From contig JACPMW010000005.1 of the NCBI GenBank assembly GCA_016185805.1, positions 1 to 35,529 on the forward strand: 35,529 nt of DNA, in the 5' to 3' direction. This DNA comes from Candidatus Woesearchaeota archaeon. Lineage in GTDB: Archaea > Nanobdellota > Nanobdellia > Woesearchaeales > GW2011-AR4. The translations under genes and the position numbers were made by a program. Position 1 is the first letter of the stretch. Each line of letters opens with the position of its first letter. The notes under the pieces are model-generated. The model was not told where the DNA came from. It worked only from the letters and a program-made list of their open reading frames with translations, and searched no databases. This document shows positions 26,376 to 35,394 of this stretch, one piece after another.

Positions 26376-27254
26376 TTATATCCTTGCTGTCACAGTGCTT
26401 CCTTCAATTATATGCAGGGTTTCGGCGCTCTTTTGGCTCATTTTGAATTGTATTATCTTTTTAAGTGCGCTGAAGCACGCATATAGCACATTCAGCTTGC
26501 TTCTTGTTTGTCCTTCCGCCTTTGCCCACACGTCTTTAATCCCAGCCAGCTTCAGTATTTTCTGGCACTCCTTTTCAATAATCAGCCCAGTTCCTTTTGG
26601 TGCAGGTATTAGTGTCATCACCACGGAGCCTGCTTTGCCGCTGACTTTGAAGGGCACGGTATGCGCGTCTCCGCAGCCGCATCTCCAATTTCCGCAGCCT
26701 CTCTTTATTTTTATTAAGTTGAGTTTTGCCTGCCTTATGGCTTTTTCTCTCGCTGGAACTGTTTCTTTTGATTTGCCGTATCCTACGCCAACATGCCCGT
26801 CCTCATCTCCAACAACGGCAAATGTCGCGAATTTCGGCTTGTTTCCTTCTGCAGTTTTCTTTTGCGTTTGCTTGAATATTCTTTTCTGGCCTCCTCCAAA
26901 CTTTCCTTTTGACTGGCCGACCATCAGGAGTTCTGTAGCAAGTTTAGGCAGCAGCGCATCCACTATTTCAGGCTCGAGGATTTTTATTCTGTGGTCAAGC
27001 GCATAGTCAATATCCGACAATTCGCCTTTCTTAACCTTCATGCCAAGTGACGTCTTGGGCTTCCATGACTCCTTCTCAAAAGCGTCTTTCTTCTTTACCT
27101 CTTCTACTATGACCTCTTCAATCTCCTTTACTTCGCCAAGCTCCACAGCTAATCCCTCTGCTGGCTTTTCTATTATGGCTTCTTCCTGCATATCTGCTTC
27201 CTTGACTTCCTCTTTTTTCTCTTCAGCTGTTTCCTTTTGTTTTTTCTTAGCCAT
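26376..27254 (-). CDS. rps5: Ribosomal protein S5 with acidic N-terminal extension
   Basis: TFAVVGDEDGHVGVGYGKSKETVPAREKAIRQAKLNLI; GCGNWRCGCGDAHTVPFKVSGKAGSV. Confidence 0.94.
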   Translation of the reverse strand: MAKKKQKETAEEKKEEVKEADMQEEAIIEKPAEGLAVELGEVKEIEEVIVEEVKKKDAFEKESWKPKTSLGMKVKKGELSDIDYALDHRIKILEPEIVDALLPKLATELLMVGQSKGKFGGGQKRIFKQTQKKTAEGNKPKFATFAVVGDEDGHVGVGYGKSKETVPAREKAIRQAKLNLIKIKRGCGNWRCGCGDAHTVPFKVSGKAGSVVMTLIPAPKGTGLIIEKECQKILKLAGIKDVWAKAEGQTRSKLNVLYACFSALKKIIQFKMSQKSAETLHIIEGSTVTARI

Positions 27255-27822
27255 GTATTTTTCCCTTTACATCATTAAAATGCTTCACTATATCCTCAGG
27301 ATTGAGCCCGTTTTTTAGATAAGTATAAAACTGCTTTTCATATCTTGGCCTGTCGTTTTTTATCGATTGGGCATATTGCGAGATGTGCTCTCCTGAAACC
27401 CTTTCCTTTGGCGGCAGCACTTCCGTGTTTGAGGGTATTTTCATGCCTGCATCAAGTGCGCCGGCAAGTGCCGCATAAAGCCTTGATCCCTTGGTGGAGT
27501 TATTCAGCCCTATGTCCAGTATGGCTTCTTTGATTCCGCTTTGGACTGCTTTCTTCCCTGCTATCATTCCGGTCAGATACGCGCTAGGCAGATTTCCCGT
27601 GTTTCCCTTCCATCCAAATTTTCCCAAAGTTTTTGAGTCTACTGTAAATATTATTTTATCTCCCTTTGGGTTGTACTCCACTATCGAGGCCTTTATGCCG
27701 TTAAGTGATTTCCTCACCACGAGCCTGAATTTATTTGAAAGCAGTATTTTCAGTCTTTTTTTGTAGTGGGTTTTCCCTTCTCTCTTACGTTTGAATGAAA
27801 GAGAAATATTAATTTTTTTCAT
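27247..27822 (-). CDS. rpl18: Ribosomal protein L18
   Basis: SFKRKREGKTHYKKRLKILLSNKFRLVVRKSLNGIKASIVEY; AYLTGMIAGKKA. Confidence 0.94.
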   Translation of the reverse strand: MKKINISLSFKRKREGKTHYKKRLKILLSNKFRLVVRKSLNGIKASIVEYNPKGDKIIFTVDSKTLGKFGWKGNTGNLPSAYLTGMIAGKKAVQSGIKEAILDIGLNNSTKGSRLYAALAGALDAGMKIPSNTEVLPPKERVSGEHISQYAQSIKNDRPRYEKQFYTYLKNGLNPEDIVKHFNDVKGKIHG

Positions 27823-28264
27823 TTTTTAAAAATCCTCTTTCTTGGGTGTATGTCTTCAAGTGCCTTAAGCTCCTAAAAAATCCGCCCTTGCTTTTAAAAT
27901 AAAGCTCATGGTACGCTGCGCTTGTTATTGTATTCTTAACCCTGAGCAGCTTTATGAAATTCCTCTGCAGCCTTATGTTGTTTATCCACCTTCTCTTTGG
28001 CTCCAGCCTTGCTGTTTTCTTGCCTTTCCTTGAGCCTGGTCCTTTTTGCTTGCCGAGGCTCTTTTGGCCTTTTGATTTCCTCGCCCAAAACCGTGAAGTG
28101 TTGAGCAGCCTTCTTTTTGTGATTGCTCCGTTGCTGATCAATGCCCTTATATCGCTCTTCGTTATGGATTCCTTTATATCGTCAGTCCTGCCTGGGTCAA
28201 ATCTTACCCTGTTTTCGCCGCATTTCAGGATGCTGGCTGCCAGTCTTCTTTGTACGTCGAGCAT
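27809..28264 (-). CDS. rpl19e: Ribosomal protein L19e
   Basis: LDVQRRLAASILKCGENRVRFDPGRTDDIKESITKSDIRALISNGAI. Confidence 0.95.
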   Translation of the reverse strand: MLDVQRRLAASILKCGENRVRFDPGRTDDIKESITKSDIRALISNGAITKRRLLNTSRFWARKSKGQKSLGKQKGPGSRKGKKTARLEPKRRWINNIRLQRNFIKLLRVKNTITSAAYHELYFKSKGGFFRSLRHLKTYTQERGFLKNEKN

Positions 28265-28266
28265 TT

Positions 28267-28836
28267 TTATACCTTTTTTGTGAGCAATTTGTCTTTTTCT
28301 TTTTTATCAATCTCCTTTTTTTTATCTTCTGTTAATTCAGCAGGTTTTTGCCCATGCTCTTTTGCTTCCGGTTTTTCCTTTGAATCTTTTTTAGTTTCTT
28401 TCTGCTTTTTTTTGGTGTTCATGAACTCCTCAATGTTTTTGATTTGCTCATCTATATTGAGGTTTAGTGCGGTTATGCCAAGCTCTTTGGCTTTTTTGAG
28501 TATTTCTGCTTTTTTCCTTATGCCAACTTGACTTGAGATTATCATTCCCTCATTTTCTTTTTTGACATTGTTTACATCGCTGACTGAGTGCACGTGTATT
28601 ATTTTCAATCCTGTAGCGTGAAGCCCAAAAACTTTTGATGGTGATTTGTAGCCTGGAGACGGCATTTTCCTCCTTCCTTTGAGGTGATGCCTGATTTTTG
28701 AATGTATTCCTTTTGGTTTTCTCCACTTAATTTTCCTCCCAAGCCGCTTTCTTCTTTGGTAGTCTTGTCTTATGAATGCCGGCTTCCCGTCTTTAAGTTC
28801 CTTCCTTGCATCCAGCAATTCTTTGAGTTCTCTCAT
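28267..28836 (-). CDS. rpl32e: Ribosomal protein L32e with charged C-terminal tail
   Basis: FIRQDYQRRKRLGRKIKWRKPKGIHSKIRHHLKGRRKMPSPGYKSPSKVFGLH. Confidence 0.94.
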   Translation of the reverse strand: MRELKELLDARKELKDGKPAFIRQDYQRRKRLGRKIKWRKPKGIHSKIRHHLKGRRKMPSPGYKSPSKVFGLHATGLKIIHVHSVSDVNNVKKENEGMIISSQVGIRKKAEILKKAKELGITALNLNIDEQIKNIEEFMNTKKKQKETKKDSKEKPEAKEHGQKPAELTEDKKKEIDKKEKDKLLTKKV

Positions 28837-29381
28837 TTCAGCTCTTTACCATCTTTATTGATGACATATATTCCGTCTTGAAAAACGCGAGTGTCATATC
28901 CCGGCCTTCTTGTAAGCTGCTCTATGTCAGCGCTCACTTGCCCGGCTGTCTCCTTGTTCGGGCTAGTCACATATATCAGCTCGCCTTCCACTTTTACGCT
29001 GGCCTCATTTTTTAGTTCCAGTTCTCTTGGGATCTTTTCCCCGAGGAAATTTTTGACAATCAGCCTCTTGTTTGCCACGCTTACATTAATGGGAAAGTGC
29101 CCGGAGCACACCTTCAGCACATATGTGTGGTTTTGCGCGCTTCCCTTTATCATATTTTTGATATGGGCTGCCAAAGAGCCCATGATTTTTTTATCTTTTT
29201 TTGTCTCTCCTTTTGACTCGAGTATGATTTTTGTGCTATCGGCGAGTATCGAAACGTTCCGCTGCTTGATTTCTCTCCTGACTTCACCTTTTGCTCCTTT
29301 GATTTGCAAAGTGCGTCCGGTCATAGATGCCATTACTCCGTTAGGCAATTCAACGATTTTTGTTATTCTTTCTTTTCCCAT
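28833..29381 (-). CDS. rpl6: Ribosomal protein L6
   Basis: ITKIVELPNGVMASMTGRTLQIKGAKGEVRRE...QLTRRPGYDTRVFQDGIYVI. Start probably MGKERI at 29381. Confidence 0.93.
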   Translation of the reverse strand: MGKERITKIVELPNGVMASMTGRTLQIKGAKGEVRREIKQRNVSILADSTKIILESKGETKKDKKIMGSLAAHIKNMIKGSAQNHTYVLKVCSGHFPINVSVANKRLIVKNFLGEKIPRELELKNEASVKVEGELIYVTSPNKETAGQVSADIEQLTRRPGYDTRVFQDGIYVINKDGKELK

Positions 29382-29383
29382 CT

Positions 29384-29773
29384 TCAATAGCAATAGGCCA
29401 AAAGCCTTCCTCCTATCTTCTTAGCCTTCGCATCATAATGTGTCATTATCCCCCTTGGCGTTGAAATAAACAATATTCCGATATCCTTGGCTGGCAGATA
29501 TCTTTTCTCAAACTTCTCAAAATCTTTGGCCTTAACGCTGTACCTTGGCTTGATGACGCCGCATTTGTTGACATTTCCACTCAGCACAAGCTTAATATGA
29601 TTGCCCCGGCTATCTTCTATCTCCTTGAATTCGCTGACATAGCCGTTTTCTTTCATCACCCTCAAAAGTTCTTTTATCATTTTTGAGCTTGGCTTTACCA
29701 GGCATTCCTGTCTTCCGACAAGTTCATTGTTGAGTATTAATGACATCATGTTTGCCAGTGGATCGTTGAGCAT
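29384..29773 (-). CDS. rps8: Ribosomal protein S8
   Basis: NDPLANMMSLILNNELVGRQECLVKPSSKMIKELLRVMKENGYV...STPRGIMTHYDAKAKKIGGRLLAYCY. Confidence 0.95.
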   Translation of the reverse strand: MLNDPLANMMSLILNNELVGRQECLVKPSSKMIKELLRVMKENGYVSEFKEIEDSRGNHIKLVLSGNVNKCGVIKPRYSVKAKDFEKFEKRYLPAKDIGILFISTPRGIMTHYDAKAKKIGGRLLAYCY

Positions 29774-29784
29774 TTTTTCACCTT

Positions 29785-30015
29785 TCAGCTGTATTTTTTG
29801 AATCCTAGACTTATCGCGGTTTCCCTAAAGCATGTCCTGCAAAGGCCAAGTCCGTACTTGCGTATATACCCCCCGGGCCTGCCGCATCTTCTGCATTTTT
29901 TTGTTGACCTGCCGTGCTTTCTCTGTTTTGGTGCATTGTGTTTTATGTACTTCTGCATTTTGACGGGTTTTGATTTCAGTTGCTTGAATGCTTTTCTGTA
30001 GTCGCTGTACGTCAT
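29785..30015 (-). CDS. rps14: Ribosomal protein S14 (zinc-binding type)
   Basis: [36 protein letters not shown]. Confidence 0.94.
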   Translation of the reverse strand: MTYSDYRKAFKQLKSKPVKMQKYIKHNAPKQRKHGRSTKKCRRCGRPGGYIRKYGLGLCRTCFRETAISLGFKKYS

Positions 30016-30527
30016 TACTCTGCCCCCACTTTCGTCTTGAAATTATCTGCCATGAAGATAATCGCTTCCTGTTTTGTTATCCTGTGTCTTGCTGGTATTT
30101 TTCGGGCCAGCAGCCTTCTTTTTTTGATTCTGTAGCCTGGTCTTTCTAGCGTAATACAGACCTGAAGTCCCATAATTCCTATCTTTGGGTCGTACTTCAC
30201 TCCAGGTATCTCTATGTATTCCTGAATTCCGAATGCTATGTTGCCGTTCTCATCAAATTGCCTTTCGTCCAATTTGTTTTCCATTGCTTCGAGCAGCCTT
30301 GGGAGCAGCTTGATTGCTTTGTTTTTCCTCAATGTCAGCTTGCATCCTATCGGCAGGCCCGGCCTTAAACCCCATTCCTGTATTCTTTTGTTTGTGATTG
30401 TTTTGACTGGGGTTGACTCTGCAATAGCGGCAAGCAATGCCACTCCTTTTTCAAGCCTTGGCTGGTCCTTTCCCGCCCCTATATTCAATGTTACTTTCTC
30501 TATTCTGATGCCCTTCATTTTGCTCAT
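30015..30527 (-). CDS. rpl5: Ribosomal protein L5
   Basis: [61 protein letters not shown]. Confidence 0.95.
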   Translation of the reverse strand: MSKMKGIRIEKVTLNIGAGKDQPRLEKGVALLAAIAESTPVKTITNKRIQEWGLRPGLPIGCKLTLRKNKAIKLLPRLLEAMENKLDERQFDENGNIAFGIQEYIEIPGVKYDPKIGIMGLQVCITLERPGYRIKKRRLLARKIPARHRITKQEAIIFMADNFKTKVGAE

Positions 30528-31219
30528 GTTTCGCGAATCGTTACCAATGGCTTGTCGTCTCCAATAACAAATGCATATTTTTTTGACGTCTCAACCAACT
30601 CTCCATTCGGGTTTTTGTAGATTATCTTGTTTCCGGATATGTCCTCAACATGGCCTGTTTCTCCCATGTGCTTTCCTCCCGTCAGGAGGATAGCTGATTT
30701 TTTGTCCAGTTTCAGGTGTTTCGCTATCTTTTTGCCCGGCAGTTCAAGGAGAAGGGTGTCCCCAACTTTGTATGACTTGTTATCGGTCAGTATGTTGTTC
30801 CCGTCAAACAGGTTCAGTTGAATCTTGCCCCTGACTGGAGTTTTTCCTATGATTTTGCATGGCTTTAGCGAAGCTTCCTCTTTTTTTATTTTGGCAAGCC
30901 CTATTTTGCCATTTTTGTCCGCAATGACTCTGAAATTCTCATTTATATTTGAAAATTCTATGGTATCAAAAATTCCCACCGGAAACCTGAAATCCTTCCT
31001 TGCTTTCCCGTCAATCTTTATTTGATGGGTGTTTATTATTTTCTTGGCTTCTCTGCTGGAATTTGCATAGGAGAGCATCTCCTTCAAAAGTGTTCCAAAC
31101 GAGATTCCTTCTTTCGGGCTGTGGGTGCCTGAAGCAGGCTTTATTATGAATTTGAATTTTTTCCTTGCGACTTGCCATGTTCTTGGCGCTGCCAGCCTTT
31201 TTAGGTGTTCCTTTCCCAT
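30524..31219 (-). CDS. rps4e: Ribosomal protein S4e
   Basis: KEHLKRLAAPRTWQVARKKFKFIIKPASGTHSPKEGISFGTLLKEML. Confidence 0.95.
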   Translation of the reverse strand: MGKEHLKRLAAPRTWQVARKKFKFIIKPASGTHSPKEGISFGTLLKEMLSYANSSREAKKIINTHQIKIDGKARKDFRFPVGIFDTIEFSNINENFRVIADKNGKIGLAKIKKEEASLKPCKIIGKTPVRGKIQLNLFDGNNILTDNKSYKVGDTLLLELPGKKIAKHLKLDKKSAILLTGGKHMGETGHVEDISGNKIIYKNPNGELVETSKKYAFVIGDDKPLVTIRET

Positions 31220-31237
31220 TTTATATTTAGTCCTCCA

Positions 31238-31615
31238 TTATTTTCTCTCAAGTATTTTCTGCCTGAGCTTGTCATCTAGATTCAATTCAATTATCATTAC
31301 ATTTGATGGATGCATGGCCAGCATCTTTTTTGTACCGTCTCTTTTTGTAGTTTCAATCCCATTGACAAACACGTTTGCTTCCTTTAGATTGATTTCTTCG
31401 ATTTTTCCTTCGTGTTTCGTGAATTTTCCTGCAATTACCATGACTTTGTCGCCTTTTCTCATGCCAACGCTCCTCTTCCCGTATTTTTTCCTCAAGTCCT
31501 TTGAGAGATGGGCATGTATGAATTTTTGCCTGATGTGCAGGGGCGCGGCTATCTTGTATTTTCTCTGCTTTCTTGGCTTGCTGCTGCCTTTCCACGCATT
31601 TGAAAAATTCGACAT
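31238..31615 (-). CDS. rpl24: Ribosomal protein L24
   Basis: HIRQKFIHAHLSKDLRKKYGKRSVGMRKGDKVMVIAGKFTKHEGKI. Confidence 0.94.
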   Translation of the reverse strand: MSNFSNAWKGSSKPRKQRKYKIAAPLHIRQKFIHAHLSKDLRKKYGKRSVGMRKGDKVMVIAGKFTKHEGKIEEINLKEANVFVNGIETTKRDGTKKMLAMHPSNVMIIELNLDDKLRQKILERK

Positions 31616-31616
31616 T

Positions 31617-32018
31617 TTAAACCACTATGCTTGCTATTTTTGCGATGCCGGGCCATCTTTCGCATGCTTCTTTGGCTATTGCCCCCTTGAAAATTGTCCC
31701 TTTTGGGTTTCCTTTGTCATCCTTCAAAACCACTGCGGAATTGTCCTCAAATTTTATTCTCATTCCATCCTGCCTTCTGAATTCTTTCCTTTGCCTCACT
31801 ATAACCGCATATACGACTTGTTTTCTCATGTCAGGCTTGCCGCTGACAACAGAAGCCTGGACTATGTCCCCCACCCCGCAGCTTCCTATCCTCCCCTTTG
31901 TAGTTTTTAGCCCGACAACTGTAAATATTTTTATTATCTTGGCTCCAGAGTTGTCGCAGGTTTCTACCCTGCTGCCTACTGGCAATGACCGTGTTACATT
32001 CGCTTTTAATGGCTGCAT
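31617..32018 (-). CDS. rpl14: Ribosomal protein L14
   Basis: GSRVETCDNSGAKIIKIFTVVGLK...GVGDIVQASVVSGKPDMRKQVVYAVIVRQRKEFRRQDG. Confidence 0.95.
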   Translation of the reverse strand: MQPLKANVTRSLPVGSRVETCDNSGAKIIKIFTVVGLKTTKGRIGSCGVGDIVQASVVSGKPDMRKQVVYAVIVRQRKEFRRQDGMRIKFEDNSAVVLKDDKGNPKGTIFKGAIAKEACERWPGIAKIASIVV

Positions 32019-32019
32019 T

Positions 32020-32493
32020 TTATCCTGTTTCCTCAGCCTTGTCCTTCTCTTTTTTTATAACCTTGGCCGCTTCTCTTGCTTCCATTCTTCCCTTAAACTT
32101 TTTTTCAATGCCTAGTTTCTGCACAATTACAAAATTTTTTGTCTTGCTTAAAGGCCTGCACTCAATTATATTTACAACATCTCCATCCTTTGCACTGATG
32201 CAGTCTGGATTGTGCGCCTTGAGCCTTGTCCTTCTCTTTTCGTACCTTTCATATTTTTTAAGATAGTTAATCCTCTCAAATTCTATGACTGCCGTCTTTC
32301 TCATTTTTGTCGATGCAACTATGCCGATGAATTGCCTGCCCCTGGCGCTTAATTTGCCGTGAAAAGGGCATTTTATGTCGTGGCACTCCTGTTTCGGCGC
32401 CTCGAATGTTCCTATATTTCTCGCTTCTATTGCTGTCATTTTGTGGTTTATTTTGTAGCCTGCCGTGTGTTTTTTTGCCTCTTTAAGCTGCAT
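32020..32493 (-). CDS. rps17: Ribosomal protein S17 (start 32493, or ATG 32439)
   Basis: DIKCPFHGKLSARGRQFIGIVASTKMRKTAVIEFERINYLKKYERYEKRRTRLKAHNPDCISAKDGDVV. Confidence 0.93.
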   Translation of the reverse strand: MQLKEAKKHTAGYKINHKMTAIEARNIGTFEAPKQECHDIKCPFHGKLSARGRQFIGIVASTKMRKTAVIEFERINYLKKYERYEKRRTRLKAHNPDCISAKDGDVVNIIECRPLSKTKNFVIVQKLGIEKKFKGRMEAREAAKVIKKEKDKAEETG

Positions 32494-32495
32494 TC

Positions 32496-32804
32496 TTATT
32501 TTATCTCGACGCTGCTTGGCGCAAAGCCGTGCTCAATCAAAATTTTCCTCGTCTTCTGCTTGTGCTCGCCCTGAAGCTCTATCTTCCCGTCTTTTATTGT
32601 GCCGCCGCATGCAAGCGCTGACTTGAGCTTTTTTGCCAAATCTTTAAGGTCTATCTCTTTTTGGTCTATGCCTTCTACAATTGTGTAGTTTTTGTTGAAT
32701 TTTTTCTTCTCAGTATAAACCAATATCTTTTGGCTTTCTTTTGCTATCGTCTCGCATACACACAGCTCTTTTACCAAGCCGCAAATCTGGCAGATTTCAC
32801 TCAT
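32496..32804 (-). CDS. sui1: Translation initiation factor aIF1 (SUI1)
   Basis: ICQICGLVKELCVCETIAKESQKI zinc knuckle plus SUI1 core ACGGTIKDGKIELQGEHKQKTRKILIEHGF. Confidence 0.95.
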   Translation of the reverse strand: MSEICQICGLVKELCVCETIAKESQKILVYTEKKKFNKNYTIVEGIDQKEIDLKDLAKKLKSALACGGTIKDGKIELQGEHKQKTRKILIEHGFAPSSVEIK

Positions 32805-33018
32805 TCCTTTTTGATACCTCCGTTTTCTGTTTAGCTTTTTCCTGTTTAAGGGTCAATATTTTTGCGATTGTTCTCCTTATCTCCCTTGCCTTGCTTGGGT
32901 TTTTTGGGGACATCCCTATTGCGATCTGCGAGTTTGCTTTCATAAGCTCTTTTTTCAGATCGGCCATTCTGTTGTCCATGTCTGTTTCATTCATCAGCTT
33001 TAGTTCCTTTGTTTTCAT
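32797..33018 (-). CDS. rpl29: Ribosomal protein L29
   Basis: MKTKELKLMNETDMDNRMADLKKELMKANSQIAIGMSPKNPSKAREIRRTIAKILT. Confidence 0.92.
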   Translation of the reverse strand: MKTKELKLMNETDMDNRMADLKKELMKANSQIAIGMSPKNPSKAREIRRTIAKILTLKQEKAKQKTEVSKRNE

Positions 33019-33724
33019 TTTTTTTCCTTCTCGTCTTTTTTGGCTTGCCTTCGGAAACTGCTTTGGTTTCCGTCATTTCTCTCTCATGGTTTGCTTCTCC
33101 CTTTAACTCCCCTGCTTTTACTTCTTTCTGCTCAATCAGCTCTATATCGTCCGGCAGCTTGATGTCTGGAGGCATTATCCTTACTTTGACTCCAATAATT
33201 CCTGTCTTCAGCTGTGCTTGAGCATCTGCTCTTTTGACTCCTGTTACTGCTATGTCGCCGCATTTCTTAAGGTAGCCTGTATAAAACCTCCACGATTTGG
33301 CCCTTGCACTCGGGACTTTGCCGCTTATCGTAATCTCTATACCTAAAGCGCCGGATTTCATTACATCTCCCATTATCTTGTGGCTTATTGCCTTGAATTT
33401 TTCTGAGCCGAATTTTTCCAGGGCATCAACTATCTTTTCCGCAACAATCCGTGCATCAAGATTTGGATTTTCCACCTCGCTGATTTCTATCTGCGGATTT
33501 TCCAAGTCAAATCTCTTTTTGAGCGTCTTTGTAAGCTGTTTTATGTTCTGCCCTTTTTTGCCAACTATCAGTCCAGGCCTCGATGTAAATATTATTATCT
33601 TCTCCCCCAGTGGCGTCTTTACCATCCTCGTATGGCTGTGCCCCACATTCTTCAGGCTTTGAGTTATATATTCCTGTATCTGAAACTCTTTGAATTTCTG
33701 CGCCACGAATTTCCTTTCTATCAA
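32987..33724 (-). CDS. rps3: Ribosomal protein S3 (TTG start)
   Basis: MIERKFVAQKFKEFQIQEYI...IIFTSRPGLIVGKKGQNIKQLTKTL; SGKVPSARAKSWRFYTGYLKKCGD. Confidence 0.95.
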   Translation of the reverse strand: MIERKFVAQKFKEFQIQEYITQSLKNVGHSHTRMVKTPLGEKIIIFTSRPGLIVGKKGQNIKQLTKTLKKRFDLENPQIEISEVENPNLDARIVAEKIVDALEKFGSEKFKAISHKIMGDVMKSGALGIEITISGKVPSARAKSWRFYTGYLKKCGDIAVTGVKRADAQAQLKTGIIGVKVRIMPPDIKLPDDIELIEQKEVKAGELKGEANHEREMTETKAVSEGKPKKTRRKKNENKGTKADE

Positions 33725-33773
33725 AATCCCACCCCGATTAGGATTTTGGGAGTTCCGAAAATTGAAATTTTCG
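33722..33773 (-). promoter_or_regulatory. Two tandem hairpins between L22 stop and S3 start
   Basis: CGAAAATT-ga-AATTTTCG (33756-33773) and CAAAATCC-(11 nt)-GGATTTTG (33722-33748), the second overlapping the S3 TTG start. Confidence 0.55.
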
Positions 33774-33782
33774 AGACTATCA

Positions 33783-34265
33783 TTATCTATCCCCTCTCAT
33801 TTTTGTCTTTTCCTGCTTTCCCTCTTGCGCTTTCTTTTTCTCCTCAACTACTATCTCTACGTTTGTCCTTTTCATTTTTCTTCTGGTCTTTCTGCCAAAA
33901 TGCCATGTTTTGCCTGCTTTGTGCGCCGACACATGGGTAATTATGAGGTTTGAAGTATTTAACCCCTTGAACTGGGCGTTTGCCTCAACGCTCTCTATCA
34001 GCCTTATGAATTCCTTGGATGCTTTTTCCGGGTAACTCGCAGGACCAAGCTTCTTTTTGTGCCCCAAATCCCAGTTATATCTTTTGAAGGGGACTGCTGC
34101 TTTCTTTTCAGCGACATTATGCAGTATTTTTTTAGCCTCCTCAACGTTCCTGTTTTTGATAAACCTGCATATCTCGACGCTTTGCTTGAACGAGATGGGC
34201 AACGCTGTCCCAAGCGCCTTTGCCATATGTTCTTTGCTGTAATTAGTGTATGTGTATCCTTTCAT
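33783..34265 (-). CDS. rpl22: Ribosomal protein L22
   Basis: KEHMAKALGTALPISFKQSVEICRFIKNRNVEEAKKIL...ITHVSAHKAGKTWHFGRKTRRKMKRTNVEIVV. Confidence 0.94.
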   Translation of the reverse strand: MKGYTYTNYSKEHMAKALGTALPISFKQSVEICRFIKNRNVEEAKKILHNVAEKKAAVPFKRYNWDLGHKKKLGPASYPEKASKEFIRLIESVEANAQFKGLNTSNLIITHVSAHKAGKTWHFGRKTRRKMKRTNVEIVVEEKKKAQEGKQEKTKMRGDR

Positions 34266-34267
34266 TT

Positions 34268-34651
34268 TTATTTTACCGACAAGCTTGCGCTCGACCTTGT
34301 GGCGCCTATGCCAGGTGCGCTATGGGCAACTTTCTTTCTCGTCAATGCAAATTCCCCAAGATAGTGTCCTATCATCTCCGTCTCTATCGCAACTGGAACA
34401 AATTCCCTGCCTTGATGTACTTTTATTGTTACGCCAACCATCTCTGGAAGTATGATCATGTCCCTGCAATGAGTCTCTATGTTCTTCTCATTTGCCCTCA
34501 TTTTTTTTAGCAGTATTTTTTGCTGCTCGGTCATTCCCCTCTTTATTGTTCGCCTTTGCCTTGAGGTGAGTATCTGGGCCACCTCATTCGCATTCATTTT
34601 TTTGAGCTCTTCCAGTGTTTTTCCCTTGATTGTTGTTTCTTTTTTTGCCAT
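34268..34651 (-). CDS. rps19: Ribosomal protein S19
   Basis: [71 protein letters not shown]. Confidence 0.95.
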   Translation of the reverse strand: MAKKETTIKGKTLEELKKMNANEVAQILTSRQRRTIKRGMTEQQKILLKKMRANEKNIETHCRDMIILPEMVGVTIKVHQGREFVPVAIETEMIGHYLGEFALTRKKVAHSAPGIGATRSSASLSVK

Positions 34652-34665
34652 CTTATCAAAAATAT

Positions 34666-35382
34666 TTACCTCTTACTTCTTCCTGTCCTCTTTGGGGCTA
34701 TCTTCCCAACTTTCCTTCCGGGCGGCGCGTTTCTTGAAGATTGTGTCGGAATTCCTTTTGCGTGCGAGCTCTTCCCTCCAAATGGATGATTTACTGAATT
34801 CATTGATGTACCGCTCACTATCGGCCACAATTTGTTTTTTGCCCTCATTGCAAAGGATTTTGTTCCTGCCTTCAGGAACGGCTTTTCAGGCCTGCCAGAC
34901 CCGGCTATAATCCCCACAACTGCCCTGCATTCCGGCAAAAATGTCCTTCTTTTGCTCGAGGGCAGCTCCACAACAATCCCATTGTCCATTTTTGTTATTA
35001 TTCTCGCAAATGTTCCGCTTGCCCTTACAAATTTTCCCCCATCTCCGGGATTTGCTTCTATGTTGTATATGGGTGTTCCTTCCGGAATATTCTTTAGTGG
35101 AAGCACGTTTCCTATCTTGGTTTCTATATCAACCCCTATCTCTATTTTATCTCCGGATTTTATACCCTCGGGAGCTTGCAGCAGTCCAGTCTCGCCGTTG
35201 CTGTACTCCAGTTCCATCAATGGGGCGCTGTGGCCGCTGCTGTGCAAAATGTCGGATATCGTGGCATTCATTGGCTTGTTCTCATACCTCGAGAAATTCA
35301 CCTTGCCCTTGTACCTGAAACTTGGCGCCCTATACCTTGGGCTTCCTTTGCCCCTTTTCTGTTGTATCAAGCTTTTTCCCAT
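34666..35382 (-). CDS. rpl2: Ribosomal protein L2
   Basis: [18 protein letters not shown]...[51 protein letters not shown]...NHPFGG. Confidence 0.96.
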   Translation of the reverse strand: MGKSLIQQKRGKGSPRYRAPSFRYKGKVNFSRYENKPMNATISDILHSSGHSAPLMELEYSNGETGLLQAPEGIKSGDKIEIGVDIETKIGNVLPLKNIPEGTPIYNIEANPGDGGKFVRASGTFARIITKMDNGIVVELPSSKRRTFLPECRAVVGIIAGSGRPEKPFLKAGTKSFAMRAKNKLWPIVSGTSMNSVNHPFGGKSSHAKGIPTQSSRNAPPGRKVGKIAPKRTGRSKR

Positions 35383-35394
35383 TTTAATTCACCA

